From contig JANYLK010000031.1 of NCBI GenBank assembly GCA_025357875.1, positions 1 through 64,000 of the forward strand: a stretch of 64,000 nt of DNA, written 5' to 3'. Made by a program: the position numbers and the translations under genes. Below, piece after piece: positions 1 to 8,719 of the stretch. Source of the stretch: Granulicella sp. (GTDB lineage: Bacteria > Acidobacteriota > Terriglobia > Terriglobales > Acidobacteriaceae). Below the pieces are notes generated by a model that was given only the letters and a program-made list of their open reading frames with translations, searched no databases and was not told the DNA's origin. Numbering within the stretch: position 1 is the stretch's first letter; every line of letters starts with the position of its first letter.

Positions 1-119
1 AGATCTACATCGCCCTTGTACTCGGTCTCCACGCCTTTCGCATAAAACTCCCGCAGCAACGCGCCTGCTTGACGCGCGATTCCCTCCGCCACGTGCGCAA
101 ACTCAAACCGCTTCATCAT
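1..119 (-). CDS. Inositol monophosphatase family protein, N-terminal fragment
   Basis: The first 39 codons of a gene running off the left edge read MMKRFEFAHVAEGIARQAG and continue to a YKGDVD stretch. Inositol monophosphatase family enzymes (SuhB/CysQ type) have this kind of N-terminal helix followed by the K-x-D-x-D-x-VT-x-AD segment, which is cut just as it begins. The family hydrolyses sugar or inositol phosphates with Mg2+ in the cytoplasm. Two adjacent ATG codons (117-119 and 114-116) could start it. The metal-binding residues are outside the window, so the exact substrate cannot be judged. Confidence 0.7.
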   Translation of the reverse strand, partial: MMKRFEFAHVAEGIARQAGALLREFYAKGVETEYKGDVD

Positions 120-211
120 CTCGAATCCCTCACTCCCACCCTAGCACCACCAACTCGGTTGCCCCATGGCCATCCCCGGCGACCACCGCAATGCGAATGG
201 AGAAGGACCCG

Positions 212-838
212 CTACCCGCGCCGCTCGTAGTGAAAATGCAGTTCCTCTATGCTCGCTACCGGAACTCCATCCTTCATAGCCGGAATGTATATCCACTGGT
301 GCACGGTCTGTATAACCTCGTCGTCGATCGCTCGACCAAGGCCTACCAGCAGCGTCAATTCGGCAATCTTTCCATGCTCGTCAATCACCGCTTTCAGAAT
401 GACGTCTCCGGCGGTTCCTTGGGCCATAGAAGACAGACTCGGCTTCGGATAAGGGAAATACTTTTCGAGAGCAATCGTGATGTCGCCATCGCCCAAACCG
501 CTCTGGCCTGAACTCGCAACCCCACGTTCGTGTCCTGTTGGTGTCACGGTGGCGAGCTTCGCTTCATCTGCAACTGGATGCGGGCTAAGTGCCGACTTGG
601 TTTGATTCACCGCTTTGGTTGCTATCTGACTTGGCACGGATTGCGAACTTCCCGGCGAGTAATAGGTGAGTGACTGCAAACCCTCAGCCGTCCCCGGCAT
701 TTTGTAAATCGCGAATCTCGCGTAACCACGCAGGGAAACGGCAATAGCGATTACAGCCACAATGTGGATAACCACAGACAACGTGATCCCATTCCGATCT
801 CGCCAGGAAACGGTTCTGCCGGGCTGCGTCTCATCCAC
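212..838 (-). CDS. TonB-like protein (energy transducer / TonB C-terminal domain)
   Basis: A 208-residue protein with a short cytoplasmic start, one membrane segment at about residues 18-36, a Ser/Thr/Pro-containing linker, and a C-terminal domain from about 140 with the TonB pattern of a V-I-L-K-A-V-I-D-E-H-G-K strand, an 'AIDDEVIQTV' helix and a W-x-Y-x-P-A motif. TonB proteins couple the inner-membrane proton motive force to outer-membrane receptors. No ExbB/ExbD is nearby, so it may instead be one of the many orphan TonB-domain proteins of Acidobacteria. The start is GTG, chosen because GGGAGGGG lies about 7 bases upstream. It is downstream of, and on the same strand as, the VWFA gene. 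Confidence 0.75.
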   Translation of the reverse strand: MDETQPGRTVSWRDRNGITLSVVIHIVAVIAIAVSLRGYARFAIYKMPGTAEGLQSLTYYSPGSSQSVPSQIATKAVNQTKSALSPHPVADEAKLATVTPTGHERGVASSGQSGLGDGDITIALEKYFPYPKPSLSSMAQGTAGDVILKAVIDEHGKIAELTLLVGLGRAIDDEVIQTVHQWIYIPAMKDGVPVASIEELHFHYERRG

Positions 839-892
839 CGTGACACCCCTCCCAAAATTCGCTTCCCTTGATCTTAGCCGATTCGCCCAGAG

Positions 893-2023
893 TTATCGCG
901 CATCCGCGTAATATCCGGTCCGATACCGCAACGAGTAACCTTCTCGCGCTGCACTGTCCGCCAGCGACACTTTGATTCGCCGAAACGAAGTGTCGCCCCC
1001 CTGCTCGGGCGCGTAGTACCCGAGCAGATATTGCGTTCGGAGGTCGTCCGAAACGTGGCGAAACGCTGGCTCCAGGTCCAACCGGTCTTCGACGTAATAA
1101 TATTTCCCACCCGTGTCTTCGGACATCTGAATCAGCGCGTGCTCGCCGCCTGTATTCCTTCCCGCATCCGCCGCGACGGGCACGATGATGATGGAATAAA
1201 TGATCGTGCCTGCGCGCTGAGCCTCTTCAATCGCCTGCTCGTACTGCTCACCGCCATGAATTGAGTCCCCACCATCCGAGATCACAACCAGTACGCGACG
1301 CCGATTCGACGCCGGCGAAGTCGCACCAAGCCGCTGACTGGCTAAATACACAGCGTTGTAGAGTGCCGTTTCTTCGCCATGCTCCAACCGGTTAAGCCCC
1401 TGCTCCACGCGCTTTGCCTGGTTGGTGAATGGCACAATCTCGCGCACCGTATCCGCGAAGTCCATCAGGTCCAGTTCGTCTTGCTCGCGCAGAATCGCAC
1501 GAATGAAGTTCTTTGCCGCCTGCCGTTCCAGCCGGTCACTACTCAGCACCGTCTCGCTTGAATCGATAGCCAAAACGATCGACAGCGGACTAGTAGCCTC
1601 GCGTTCAAACACCGCAATCGTCTGCGGCTTGCCATCTTCGAAGAGTTGAAAGTCCCTCTTCTCGAAACTGCCGACCGGCGCCCCGTGTCCGTCCACGACA
1701 TTTAACGCGACGTTCACTAACCGAGTCCGCACCTTGATCGTCGCCACGTTGCCGCCGTTATTCACGGGCTGCGTACCCGCCTGCGCCGCCGGGCCAGCTT
1801 TTGTCAACGGGCCGGCAACCGGCTCAACCGGCGTTGAACTTGGGTGTGAAGCCCGCCGCTCAATTGGAGCGGCTTTCTGCCTGCCACTCTGCTCCGATTC
1901 CGGAGCATGTGCAGGTGTGGGCGTCACAGGCCTCGGTGCGGCCTGGGTCTCCTGCGCTGGAACCAGCGCTGCGCCAGAGGCTAAGCACAGAAAAGCCAGC
2001 ACCAATGCAGAAGCCAACTTCAT
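893..2023 (-). CDS. Secreted VWFA domain protein of the acidobacterial type
   Basis: A 376-residue protein with a signal peptide (about 1-23, ending near VPAQ), a Pro/Ala-rich linker to about 95, a beta-rich segment with 'FEDGKPQTIAVFE', and a von Willebrand A domain from about 148 to 330. The MIDAS metal site reads D154-S-S-E-T. The ending (LRYRTGYYADAR) is typical of the VWFA-related proteins abundant in Acidobacteria, whose function is unknown but probably extracytoplasmic binding. A longer frame exists, but the ATG at 2023 has a GGAGAGG site upstream, starts a clean signal peptide, and overlaps the moaE stop as ATGA, so translation is probably coupled to moaE. Confidence 0.8.
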   Translation of the reverse strand: MKLASALVLAFLCLASGAALVPAQETQAAPRPVTPTPAHAPESEQSGRQKAAPIERRASHPSSTPVEPVAGPLTKAGPAAQAGTQPVNNGGNVATIKVRTRLVNVALNVVDGHGAPVGSFEKRDFQLFEDGKPQTIAVFEREATSPLSIVLAIDSSETVLSSDRLERQAAKNFIRAILREQDELDLMDFADTVREIVPFTNQAKRVEQGLNRLEHGEETALYNAVYLASQRLGATSPASNRRRVLVVISDGGDSIHGGEQYEQAIEEAQRAGTIIYSIIIVPVAADAGRNTGGEHALIQMSEDTGGKYYYVEDRLDLEPAFRHVSDDLRTQYLLGYYAPEQGGDTSFRRIKVSLADSAAREGYSLRYRTGYYADAR

Positions 2024-2475
2024 TCCGCCGCACCTCTCCGATGCGCAACTAGGTCCTCTGGAAACGGCTCTCCATCCGCCCAGACCACGCCATCCACAAA
2101 CGTCTCCCTCTTCCAGATCGGTACTGTCTTCTTTAGCGTGTCGATCAGCCAACGACACGCATCGAATGTAGCCCCGCGGTGCGCCGAAGCCACCACAATC
2201 AGCACGCTCGTCTCGCCCACCATCAGCCGTCCAAGCCGATGAACGAGCGCAATATCGCGTACGCCGAACTTCTCGATCGCTTCGGAGGCAAGCCTGTGCA
2301 TCTGCGCCAGCGCCATCTCGCGATACGCCTCGTAGTCGAGATACAGTGTCTTCCGTCCGCGCGTGTTGTCGCGCACGATGCCGTCAAACACGCACACCGC
2401 GCCGTCGCCGCCAGCCTTGGTTCCAGCAACAATCGCATCCACGACAATCGACGCATCCACAATCTCAATCAGCAT
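2020..2475 (-). CDS. moaE: Molybdopterin synthase catalytic subunit MoaE
   Basis: A 151-residue MoaE. Family signatures are 'GAVCVFDGIVRDNTRG' (anion-binding and active-site region), 'YLDYEAYREMA', 'HRLGRLMVGETSVLIVVASAHR' in two parts, and 'KKTVPIWKRE' with the catalytic lysine. MoaE inserts two sulfurs, carried as a thiocarboxylate on MoaD, into cyclic pyranopterin monophosphate to make molybdopterin. The frame is open upstream, but the ATG at 2475 matches the family start (MLIEIVDA) and overlaps the moaD stop by 7 bases. The gene lies between moaD and the VWFA gene with overlaps at both ends, so the three are probably cotranscribed. Confidence 0.93.
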   Translation of the reverse strand: MLIEIVDASIVVDAIVAGTKAGGDGAVCVFDGIVRDNTRGRKTLYLDYEAYREMALAQMHRLASEAIEKFGVRDIALVHRLGRLMVGETSVLIVVASAHRGATFDACRWLIDTLKKTVPIWKRETFVDGVVWADGEPFPEDLVAHRRGAAE

Positions 2476-2819
2476 GACGTCCAATCTCGTCGATTGTCCA
2501 GCGCACTTGCGAGCGAAGCTAACTTTGCGCCGTGCGCGCAGCACCCGCCACTTACTGGGGGCAGCAGCGCAACCTCGTCACCGTCGCGCAGCACCGCATG
2601 CTGCGAGCTGTACTCCTGGTTCACCGCCACCGCAAGACTCCGCCAAAGTCGTTCGTCCAAGCTACGTTCCGCTGCATTTCCCATGGAATTGTTAGACGTG
2701 CGTCGAAGCAAAATACTGAGCAAATCGCCCACCGCAGCTCCGTCAGCAAGCTCTACGGCCTCATCCGAGGCACCGAACCGGTCGCGCAGCACACCAAAAT
2801 ACAGCACCATCACCCGCAT
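2469..2819 (-). CDS. moaD: MoaD-like molybdopterin synthase sulfur carrier with a C-terminal extension
   Basis: A ubiquitin-fold MoaD: 'MRVMVLYFGVLRDRFG', 'VAVNQEY', 'LRDGDEVALLPPVSGG'. In MoaD the Gly-Gly is normally the very C-terminus, adenylated by MoeB and turned into a thiocarboxylate. Here GG is followed by 24 more residues (CCAHGAKL... to WTSC) before a TGA that overlaps moaE. The codon after GG is TGC where homologues have a stop. It would need proteolytic trimming, or it carries a stop-loss mutation or sequence error. The start at 2819 fits the family; an in-frame ATG at 2864 with AGAGGGG just upstream is the alternative and would add 15 residues. Confidence 0.82.
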   Translation of the reverse strand: MRVMVLYFGVLRDRFGASDEAVELADGAAVGDLLSILLRRTSNNSMGNAAERSLDERLWRSLAVAVNQEYSSQHAVLRDGDEVALLPPVSGGCCAHGAKLASLASALDNRRDWTSC

Positions 2820-2955
2820 CGACTCAGAATACCGGTAACACGCGTAAACGCATACTTCTGCCATTACCCCTCTCTAATTCACCAGGCTGCAATATCGATT
2901 GTTGATCGAAACTCAATTCCGTCATACCGTAGCTTCACTTCGTGCCCATGCAACC

Positions 2956-3987
2956 ATGATCTCCACCCAGGCCCACTCTGACCTTCTAGCAACCTTATAT
3001 TCTGCGCCGCTTGACGATTCGCAATGGCAGGTATTCCTTACTCAACTCTGTGAGGTCACCAAATCGCGCATCGGATTCTTCCTGCGTAATGACAGCACCT
3101 TGGGCAATCGCACGCTCGCGTCCGGAGGCATGCCTGTCCCCGCTCAGGTCGAGCAGTCCTTCAAAGCCGCGCACACTTACTCCGACCCATTCCGTTAGCT
3201 TTCCTGCGCTACCCGCACGTTGGCGTAGTCGAAGGCGACAAGATTGTTCACACGACGAATTCATCGAGGCCGAGATCTATCGCGACCTCGCCTCCTCCAG
3301 TGGAATGGAGACACCACCTGCCGGGTCCTATCCGTCTCCACCCGCACGCTCGAGATCATCAGCCTGTGGCGCGGCCCAGAGAGAGCCGTGCTAGAGGAGG
3401 AACATAAGCAACTGCTGCTCCTGCTGATGCCGCACCTGAAGAATGCCCTCAGGATTCGTCACGCACTCGGCATCGCGGAGAACCGCGCCCGCAACGCAGA
3501 AGCCATGCTCGATGCCAGCGCAACCGCATCCATCCTGCTTGACGGGACCGGCCGCATCATCCACATGAACGAGGCCGCGCAGCATATCGCCATCGTGTCC
3601 GACGGTTTCTGCGTTCGCGTGGACCGTATCGTCCCCACCGACCCTCAGAGGCGCGGCGAGTTTACCGCTTTCGTCACCGCGTGCACCGCGGCCGATCTCG
3701 GTCATTCAGGAGGTGCGCCTCGCACTCGGCCGCTCCTCGCCCAAGCGTCCCTTGCAGGTCCTCATCACTCCCGTTCGCATGATCGCCAAGTATCGCGCCT
3801 CGGTCCGCGTCCTTATCCTTGCAACCGACCCCGACCGCACCGTCCACTTCCCCGATGCCATTCTGCGCCACACTTACGGCCTCACCCCCGCCGAGACCGA
3901 GATCGCGAACGCCCTGCTCACAGGCTTCTCGTTGGAAGAGATCGCCCAACTCCGCAAAGTTTCCATTGCTAAGGTAAAGACGAGAAT
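2956..3987 (+). pseudogene. LuxR-family (helix-turn-helix) regulator, frameshifted and truncated
   Basis: Similar text is spread over three frames. Frame 1 opens with MISTQAHSDLLATLYSAPLD and ends at a TAG at 3196. Frame 3 continues with FLRYPHVGVVEGDKIVH, frame 2 with EFIEAEIYRDLASSSGMET, then frame 1 with a long helix (LLLLLMPHLKNALRIRHALG) and a PAS-like segment (LLDGTGRIIHMNEAA) to about 3715, and frame 2 with 'YGLTPAETEIANALLTGFSLEEIAQLRKVS', the scaffold of a LuxR DNA-binding domain. The domain breaks off inside or just after the recognition helix and the frame runs into foreign sequence. At least four frame changes make a functional product impossible, so this is a relic of a one-component regulator. 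Confidence 0.75.
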
Positions 3988-4315
3988 TGGTCAAGAAGTC
4001 TGCAAACTCAAGGGTGCAGACGCGGACACCCTCACCTGTATTCACGGAAGGGACCTTACCTTCCAGTGCTCAGATATTGTGTCAATCAAGATTCCGCGAC
4101 GCGGACGCTCAGCGCTGATCGGCGCCGCCATAGGCGGCGGTGTTGGGACCGGCATCGGCTTTGCCGCCGGCACGACTGGCAAAGACACCTTCTTCGGCCC
4201 TAACTTTCTGCGCGGAGCAACGACCGCTATTGGCGCAGTCTTTGGCGGGGTTGTGGGCGGAGCAACGGGCGCTTTGACGGATTTCTCTCACTCAACCGTG
4301 TACAAGGCCCCGTAG
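3988..4315 (+). pseudogene. C-terminal remnant of a glycine-zipper hypothetical protein
   Basis: In the same frame as the end of the LuxR relic, the translation changes character to CKLKGADADTLTCIHGRDL, a 'CSDIVSIKIPRRGRSAL' strand, and a hydrophobic glycine-zipper tail (GAAIGGGVGTGIGFAAG and GAVFGGVVGGATG). This is the C-terminal half of a periplasmic or membrane type of acidobacterial protein in which a small beta domain precedes a glycine zipper. Its own N-terminus and signal peptide are missing. It has probably been joined to the regulator by a deletion. The boundary near 3980-3990 is my estimate from where LuxR similarity stops. Confidence 0.5.
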
Positions 4316-4435
4316 CTCAGATCCGGGTCCAACCGGACAGAGGACTTCGCCATGCACAGGCTGCTTTTCGAGATGACGCTTTTGCTAGCGCTATTCGCCC
4401 CTGCGTAAAATCCTACACAAATATGCCAACACAGC

Positions 4436-4468
4436 AAAAAGGCAGCCACATATTTCGTGGCCGCCCGT
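4436..4468 (-). terminator. Rho-independent terminator of lon
   Basis: On the minus strand a stem with arms GGC-x-GCCAC and GTGGC-x-GCC, a loop of about 7 bases, is followed directly by a run of five T (the A run at 4436-4440 on the plus strand). It lies about 20 bases past the lon stop. Confidence 0.75.
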
Positions 4469-4488
4469 TAGCTTTTCGTTTGGCACGA

Positions 4489-6939
4489 TTAGCCGACACC
4501 GCTCAGCACTTCTTCACGCACCACTTCGTCCTCAACCGCCTCGCGCGCCGAGCTCGGCAGAGCAATCGCCAGTACGTCCTCGATGTTGCTCGCGTAGTGG
4601 ATCGTCACGCCGGCCACTTGGTCAGCCGACAGATCTTCGTCCACCTGCTGTTTGCAGTCCGTCGGCAGAATCACGTCGCGCACACCGGCCCGTTTGGCCG
4701 CGAGGAACTTCTCCTTGATGCCGCCAACCGGAAGAACGTTCCCGCTCAGCGTGATCTCGCCCGTCATCGCCAGCAACGGCCGCACAGGCTTGTCCGTCAG
4801 CAACGAGACCAACGCCGTCGCCATGGTCACGCCCGCGCTCGGACCGTCTTTCGGGATCGCCCCCGCCGGCACGTGAATGTGCAAATCTGAGTCCTTCAGC
4901 AAGTCCTCATCTAACCCAAGTGATTTTGCATTCGACCGTACCCAAGTCAGCGCCGCCTGCATCGACTCTTTCATCACATCGCCGATTTGCCCGGTGATGG
5001 TAAAGGTGCCTTTGCCCTTCATGCGATTTGCCTCGATGAACAGCACGTCGCCGCCCGCAGGAGTCCACGCAAGTCCCACCGCAACGCCGGCCCGCTTTGT
5101 CCGTTCGGCAATCTCCGTGTCGACGCGCACCTTGATTCCGCCCAGAAACTCGACGATAATCTCCGGCGTAATGACCAACTTCTCAGGATTACCCTCCGCG
5201 ATGCGGCGCGCAAGCTTGCGGCAGACGGTACCGATCTGCTGTTCGAGCTTACGGACACCGGCCTCGCGCGTGTAATGCCGCGCAATCTGCGCGATGCTCT
5301 CCCGCGGAAATTCAATCAATGCCGGATCGATTCCGTTTTCTTTAATCTGTCGCGGGATCAGGTACTTGATTGCAATCGCGACCTTCTCTTCCTCCGTGTA
5401 GCCGGTCAGTTCGATGATCTCCATGCGATCCAGCAACGGCGCTGGAACCGGATCAAGCTGATTCGCCGTGCAGATGAACAGCACCTTGGACAAGTCAAAC
5501 GGCTGGTCGAGATAATTGTCGCGAAACGTATTGTTCTGCTCCGGATCGAGTACCTCCAGGAGCGCGCTCGCCGGATCACCGCGGAAATCCCGACCGAGCT
5601 TGTCAATCTCGTCCAGCATGAACACCGGATCGTTGGTCTCAACCCGCTTCAAGTTCTGAATGACCTGCCCAGGGAGCGCGCCGATGTATGTCCGGCGGTG
5701 TCCCCGCAGTTCGGCCTCGTCGTGCATTCCGCCCAGCGAGATGCGAGAGAACTTGCGTCCCAGAGCCTTCGCCACGCTGCGTCCCAGCGACGTCTTGCCT
5801 ACGCCCGGAGGCCCAACAAAGCACAGAATCGGCCCCTTCATGTCTGGCTTCAACCGCCGCACAGAAAGGTAGTCGAGAATGCGATCCTTCACTTTTTTCA
5901 GGCCATAGTGATCCTCATCGAGAATCTCCTTGGCGCGCAGAATGTCCACCTCGCCCGCCGAAGATTTGGACCACGGCAGCACCGCCAACCATTCGATATA
6001 GTTGCGCGTCAGCGAGTAGTCCGCCGCCATCGCGTTCATTCGGCTCAACCGCCCGAGCTCCTTCAGCGCATCCTTCTTCGTCTCCTCCGGCATGCCCGCA
6101 GCTTCGATCTTTTCCTTCAACTCGGCAATGTCCTTCTGCGAGTCGTCGAGGTCGCCCAACTCCTTCTGAATCGCCTTCAACTGCTCGCGCAGGTAGTAGT
6201 CGCGCTGCGAGGACTGAACCGAATCCTGAACCTCGGTCTGAATCTTGTTACGCAGTTGCTGCACCTCAAGCTCCTTCGCAAGATGCTTGTTGATGCGCTC
6301 CAACCGCGCCGAAACGTCTGGCGTCTCCAGCAACTCCTGCTTGTCGGTCGTCGTTAGGAAAGGTAGAGATGAGGCGATGAAATCAGCCAGCCGCCCCGGC
6401 TCGTCGATGTTGATCGCAATCGTTTGGAGGTCGTCGGACAACGTCGGCGAAGAACTCACAATTTGCTGAAACTGGCTCACCACGTTACGCTGCAGCGCCT
6501 CCGTCTCGGGAGACGCGACCGGCTCAATCTCCTCGACTACCTCACACTCGGCAGTCATGAAAGGGCTGACCTGGGCGAAGTCGCCAAGCCGCACACGCTC
6601 GTTGCCTTCGGTGAAGACAAACAGGCTCTGGTTCGGCATCTTAACGACTTTGTGAACGGTCGCGCGCGTGCCGATGTGGTGTAAATCCGCCGCCTGGGGC
6701 GCATCCTGCCGGGCATCGCGCTGCGCGACCACCAAGATCGTCTTCTCCTCGCCGAGCGACTGGATCAGTTGAATCGAACTTTCACGTCCGACCGTCAATG
6801 GCAGAACTGCATGCGGAAACAGGACGGTATCTCGCACCGGCAATACGGGGATCGCGCGTCCGGCGGTGGGAATTTCAGCCGGGTCGTCCGAAGATTTTTG
6901 TGCAGTCGGCTTGATTACACTTACGAAGTCGCTAGCCAT
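4489..6939 (-). CDS. lon: ATP-dependent protease Lon
   Basis: An 816-residue LonA. The N-terminal substrate domain is at about 28-220 ([19 protein letters not shown]), a coiled helical region at 220-320, and the AAA+ module has Walker A GPPGVGKT (376-383) and Walker B 'VFMLDEIDK'. The C-terminal protease domain has the Ser-Lys dyad, S701 in 'KDGPSAG' and a lysine of 'GGIKEK' at about 742-744. Lon degrades misfolded and regulatory proteins in the cytoplasm. The frame is open 29 codons further upstream, but the ATG at 6939 has AAGGA 7 bases before it and matches the family start. It stands alone with its own terminator. An exact CTTGAGT, a half-site of the HspR operator, overlaps the ribosome-binding region; see findings. 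Confidence 0.97.
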   Translation of the reverse strand: MASDFVSVIKPTAQKSSDDPAEIPTAGRAIPVLPVRDTVLFPHAVLPLTVGRESSIQLIQSLGEEKTILVVAQRDARQDAPQAADLHHIGTRATVHKVVKMPNQSLFVFTEGNERVRLGDFAQVSPFMTAECEVVEEIEPVASPETEALQRNVVSQFQQIVSSSPTLSDDLQTIAINIDEPGRLADFIASSLPFLTTTDKQELLETPDVSARLERINKHLAKELEVQQLRNKIQTEVQDSVQSSQRDYYLREQLKAIQKELGDLDDSQKDIAELKEKIEAAGMPEETKKDALKELGRLSRMNAMAADYSLTRNYIEWLAVLPWSKSSAGEVDILRAKEILDEDHYGLKKVKDRILDYLSVRRLKPDMKGPILCFVGPPGVGKTSLGRSVAKALGRKFSRISLGGMHDEAELRGHRRTYIGALPGQVIQNLKRVETNDPVFMLDEIDKLGRDFRGDPASALLEVLDPEQNNTFRDNYLDQPFDLSKVLFICTANQLDPVPAPLLDRMEIIELTGYTEEEKVAIAIKYLIPRQIKENGIDPALIEFPRESIAQIARHYTREAGVRKLEQQIGTVCRKLARRIAEGNPEKLVITPEIIVEFLGGIKVRVDTEIAERTKRAGVAVGLAWTPAGGDVLFIEANRMKGKGTFTITGQIGDVMKESMQAALTWVRSNAKSLGLDEDLLKDSDLHIHVPAGAIPKDGPSAGVTMATALVSLLTDKPVRPLLAMTGEITLSGNVLPVGGIKEKFLAAKRAGVRDVILPTDCKQQVDEDLSADQVAGVTIHYASNIEDVLAIALPSSAREAVEDEVVREEVLSGVG

Positions 6940-7133
6940 GGATTTATCCTTGAGTGTCTTTATAGCAGATTTTCTACATTGGATGCAGCAGCCATACCCG
7001 ACGACGCATCCTGCATTTCCACCCAACCAAATCTAAGATGCCGTTTTCGACATTCACCGTAATCGGCACTCAAGCCCTTTCACTTCAATGTTCGATCGAT
7101 GAAACGCAGAGGAGCCGCCGAAAAGATGCAACT

Positions 7134-7961
7134 TTAAGCGGCAACGTACCGCCCAAGTTCCCTCACCATCTGGCAGTGCTGTGCTAGCTGGACGAGGGCG
7201 GCATCGATCTGCGCGGCCGATTCGAACCTCAGGTCGACAAAAAACACGTACTCCCATGGCATCCCCGGCACCGGGCGCGACTCGATCTTGGTCAGGTTGA
7301 CCCCAGCCTTCGCAAACTCCTCGAGCGCCCGCACCAACGATCCCGGGCGGTGCTCGACGCTGAACGCCAGGCTCGACTTATTCGATTCCGCCACCGACAC
7401 CCACTGGCTCTCCTGCACCAGGAGATGGAACCGCGTGAAGTTCTCTCTATGGTCTTCAATCCCCGCCACCAGCAGCTCGGCACCATACTGCTGCGCAGCA
7501 AGTTCCGGAGCGATCCCAGCCGTGTCGTCCAACCCTTCCGCCATCAGGTACTTCACGCTTCCCGCCGTGTCATAGAAATTCACCACGTCGAACTGCGGGT
7601 GCGCCGCCAGCCAATGACGACATTGCGACAGCGCGACCGGGTGCGAGAGCACCCGCTTGACGTCCCCGGCCCTAACACCGGGTCGCACAATCAGGTTGTG
7701 CCTCACCCGCAGCAAACTCTCCCGCGCGATGCGGATGGGTTGGGCCAGCAGCAGATCGTAGTGTTCGGCAACCGACCCATGCAGGCTATTCTCGATCGGT
7801 AACACAGCTCCGTCAACCGCTCCGGAGACCACGCGTTCGAACACTTCAGGCGAAGTGGCGCACGCAGCAATCTTCAACTCCAAGCCCCCGGCACCTCCCA
7901 ACATCGCGAGTGCCGCCATGTGGCTGTTGGAACCCAGTTCTCCCTGAATTGCCACCCTCAC
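7134..7961 (-). CDS. pheA: Prephenate dehydratase (monofunctional, with ACT domain)
   Basis: A 275-residue protein that converts prephenate to phenylpyruvate in phenylalanine synthesis. The catalytic domain occupies about 1-185: 'RVAIQGELGSNSH', 'VDGAVLPIENSLHGSV', 'HPVALSQCRHWL', 'DTAGSVKYL', and the catalytic T-R-F in 'NFTRFHLL'. The ACT domain follows at about 195-270 with 'GSLVRALEEFAKAGVNLTKIESRP', given here as a whole region, the ESRP being the phenylalanine feedback-binding signature. No chorismate mutase domain is fused. No ATG is available: candidates are TTG at 7967 and GTG at 7961, and I prefer GTG, which gives the family start MRVAIQG. Confidence 0.93.
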   Translation of the reverse strand: MRVAIQGELGSNSHMAALAMLGGAGGLELKIAACATSPEVFERVVSGAVDGAVLPIENSLHGSVAEHYDLLLAQPIRIARESLLRVRHNLIVRPGVRAGDVKRVLSHPVALSQCRHWLAAHPQFDVVNFYDTAGSVKYLMAEGLDDTAGIAPELAAQQYGAELLVAGIEDHRENFTRFHLLVQESQWVSVAESNKSSLAFSVEHRPGSLVRALEEFAKAGVNLTKIESRPVPGMPWEYVFFVDLRFESAAQIDAALVQLAQHCQMVRELGRYVAA

Positions 7962-8113
7962 AGGCAACCCGCGCAGCTCGCAGAAAATTCATTTCTAACG
8001 TACAATTGGCAACCTCATTCCCATACCACGCAACTTATCACATGGATGGTCTGCAGTAAGTTTTTCACAGGCCTATGGCAGAAGCGATTGCCGGGCAAGT
8101 TCAGGAGAAATGT

Positions 8114-8263
8114 ATGCTTTGGACGATCACCGTTGTCTTGCTCGTGCTGTGGTTGCTTGGAGTCGTCGGCGTCTACACAATCGGATCGTGGATCCATATC
8201 CTGCTGGTCCTCGCGATCATCAGCATCATCTTCAATCTGCTTTCAGGAAGACGAGCGGTCTAG
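8114..8263 (+). CDS. Lmo0937-family small membrane protein
   Basis: A 49-residue protein made of two hydrophobic helices (LWTITVVLLVLWLLGVVGVY and HILLVLAIISIIFNLL) split by a short 'TIGSWI' turn, ending RRAV. This is the pattern of the Lmo0937/DUF5670 family, which is widespread, often stress-induced and of unknown biochemical role. The ATG at 8114 is preceded by AGGAGA at the right distance, so the longer reading from 8075 is unlikely. The next gene on the same strand is a CsbD-type stress protein, and the two may form one stress transcript. Confidence 0.8.
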   Translation: MLWTITVVLLVLWLLGVVGVYTIGSWIHILLVLAIISIIFNLLSGRRAV

Positions 8264-8356
8264 CAATTCCATTTCGGTGATTCAGCAGTTTTTTGCCTCG
8301 GACTAATTCTCTTGCTCAAGTCCGGGCCTAACCTCAGGGGTTCACAGGAGCGCGTT

Positions 8357-8665
8357 ATGAATAGCGACACTGCATCAGGAAAATTTGACGAAGTAAAGGG
8401 AAAGATCAAGCAGTCGGTCGGTGAAGCTTTTGGAGATGAAAAACTCGCAAACTCGGGTGCTGCTGATCAGGTGAAGGGCAACGTCAAGGAAGCCTGGGGC
8501 AACACCAAAGACGCAGCCCACGCTGTTGCGGACGACGCCCATGCGCAAGCGGAATCCAAAGGAACTGATGTCCGTGCGAAGATCACCTCCACGGCCCAGA
8601 ACGTAAAGAATGCAGTCAGTGAAAAAGTCGATGAGATTAAGCGTGATCATAAGCACAGCGCCTAA
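8357..8665 (+). CDS. CsbD-family stress response protein
   Basis: A 102-residue hydrophilic, lysine-, alanine- and aspartate-rich protein. It carries the CsbD motif early on (SGKFDEVKGKIKQSVGEAFG) and a second similar helix with 'DQVKGNVKEAWGNTKDAA', followed by an amphipathic tail with 'VKNAVSEKVDEIKRD'. CsbD proteins accumulate under general stress; their activity is not defined. The start is clear, with CAGGAG 7 bases before ATG 8357. A strong hairpin lies 27 bases after the stop. Confidence 0.88.
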   Translation: MNSDTASGKFDEVKGKIKQSVGEAFGDEKLANSGAADQVKGNVKEAWGNTKDAAHAVADDAHAQAESKGTDVRAKITSTAQNVKNAVSEKVDEIKRDHKHSA

Positions 8666-8691
8666 CCGTTTTGCTGTAACCAGAGTCATCT

Positions 8692-8718
8692 AAGGGTCCA
8701 CCCTCCGGGTGGGCCCTT
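8692..8718. terminator. Bidirectional hairpin terminator between csbD-like gene and ubiA-family gene
   Basis: AAGGGTCCACCC and GGGTGGGCCCTT pair over 12 positions (one G-U type mismatch) around a TCC loop. It sits between two convergent genes, two bases from the ubiA stop. The symmetric A and T ends let it serve both directions, although the T run is short. Confidence 0.65.
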
Positions 8719-8719
8719 C

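Noticed and set aside
4987-6357. A 456-codon plus-strand open frame opposite lon
   Set aside because: Composition (Arg, Leu, Gln, His-rich, no motifs) is that of an antisense shadow of the lon gene, which is certain.
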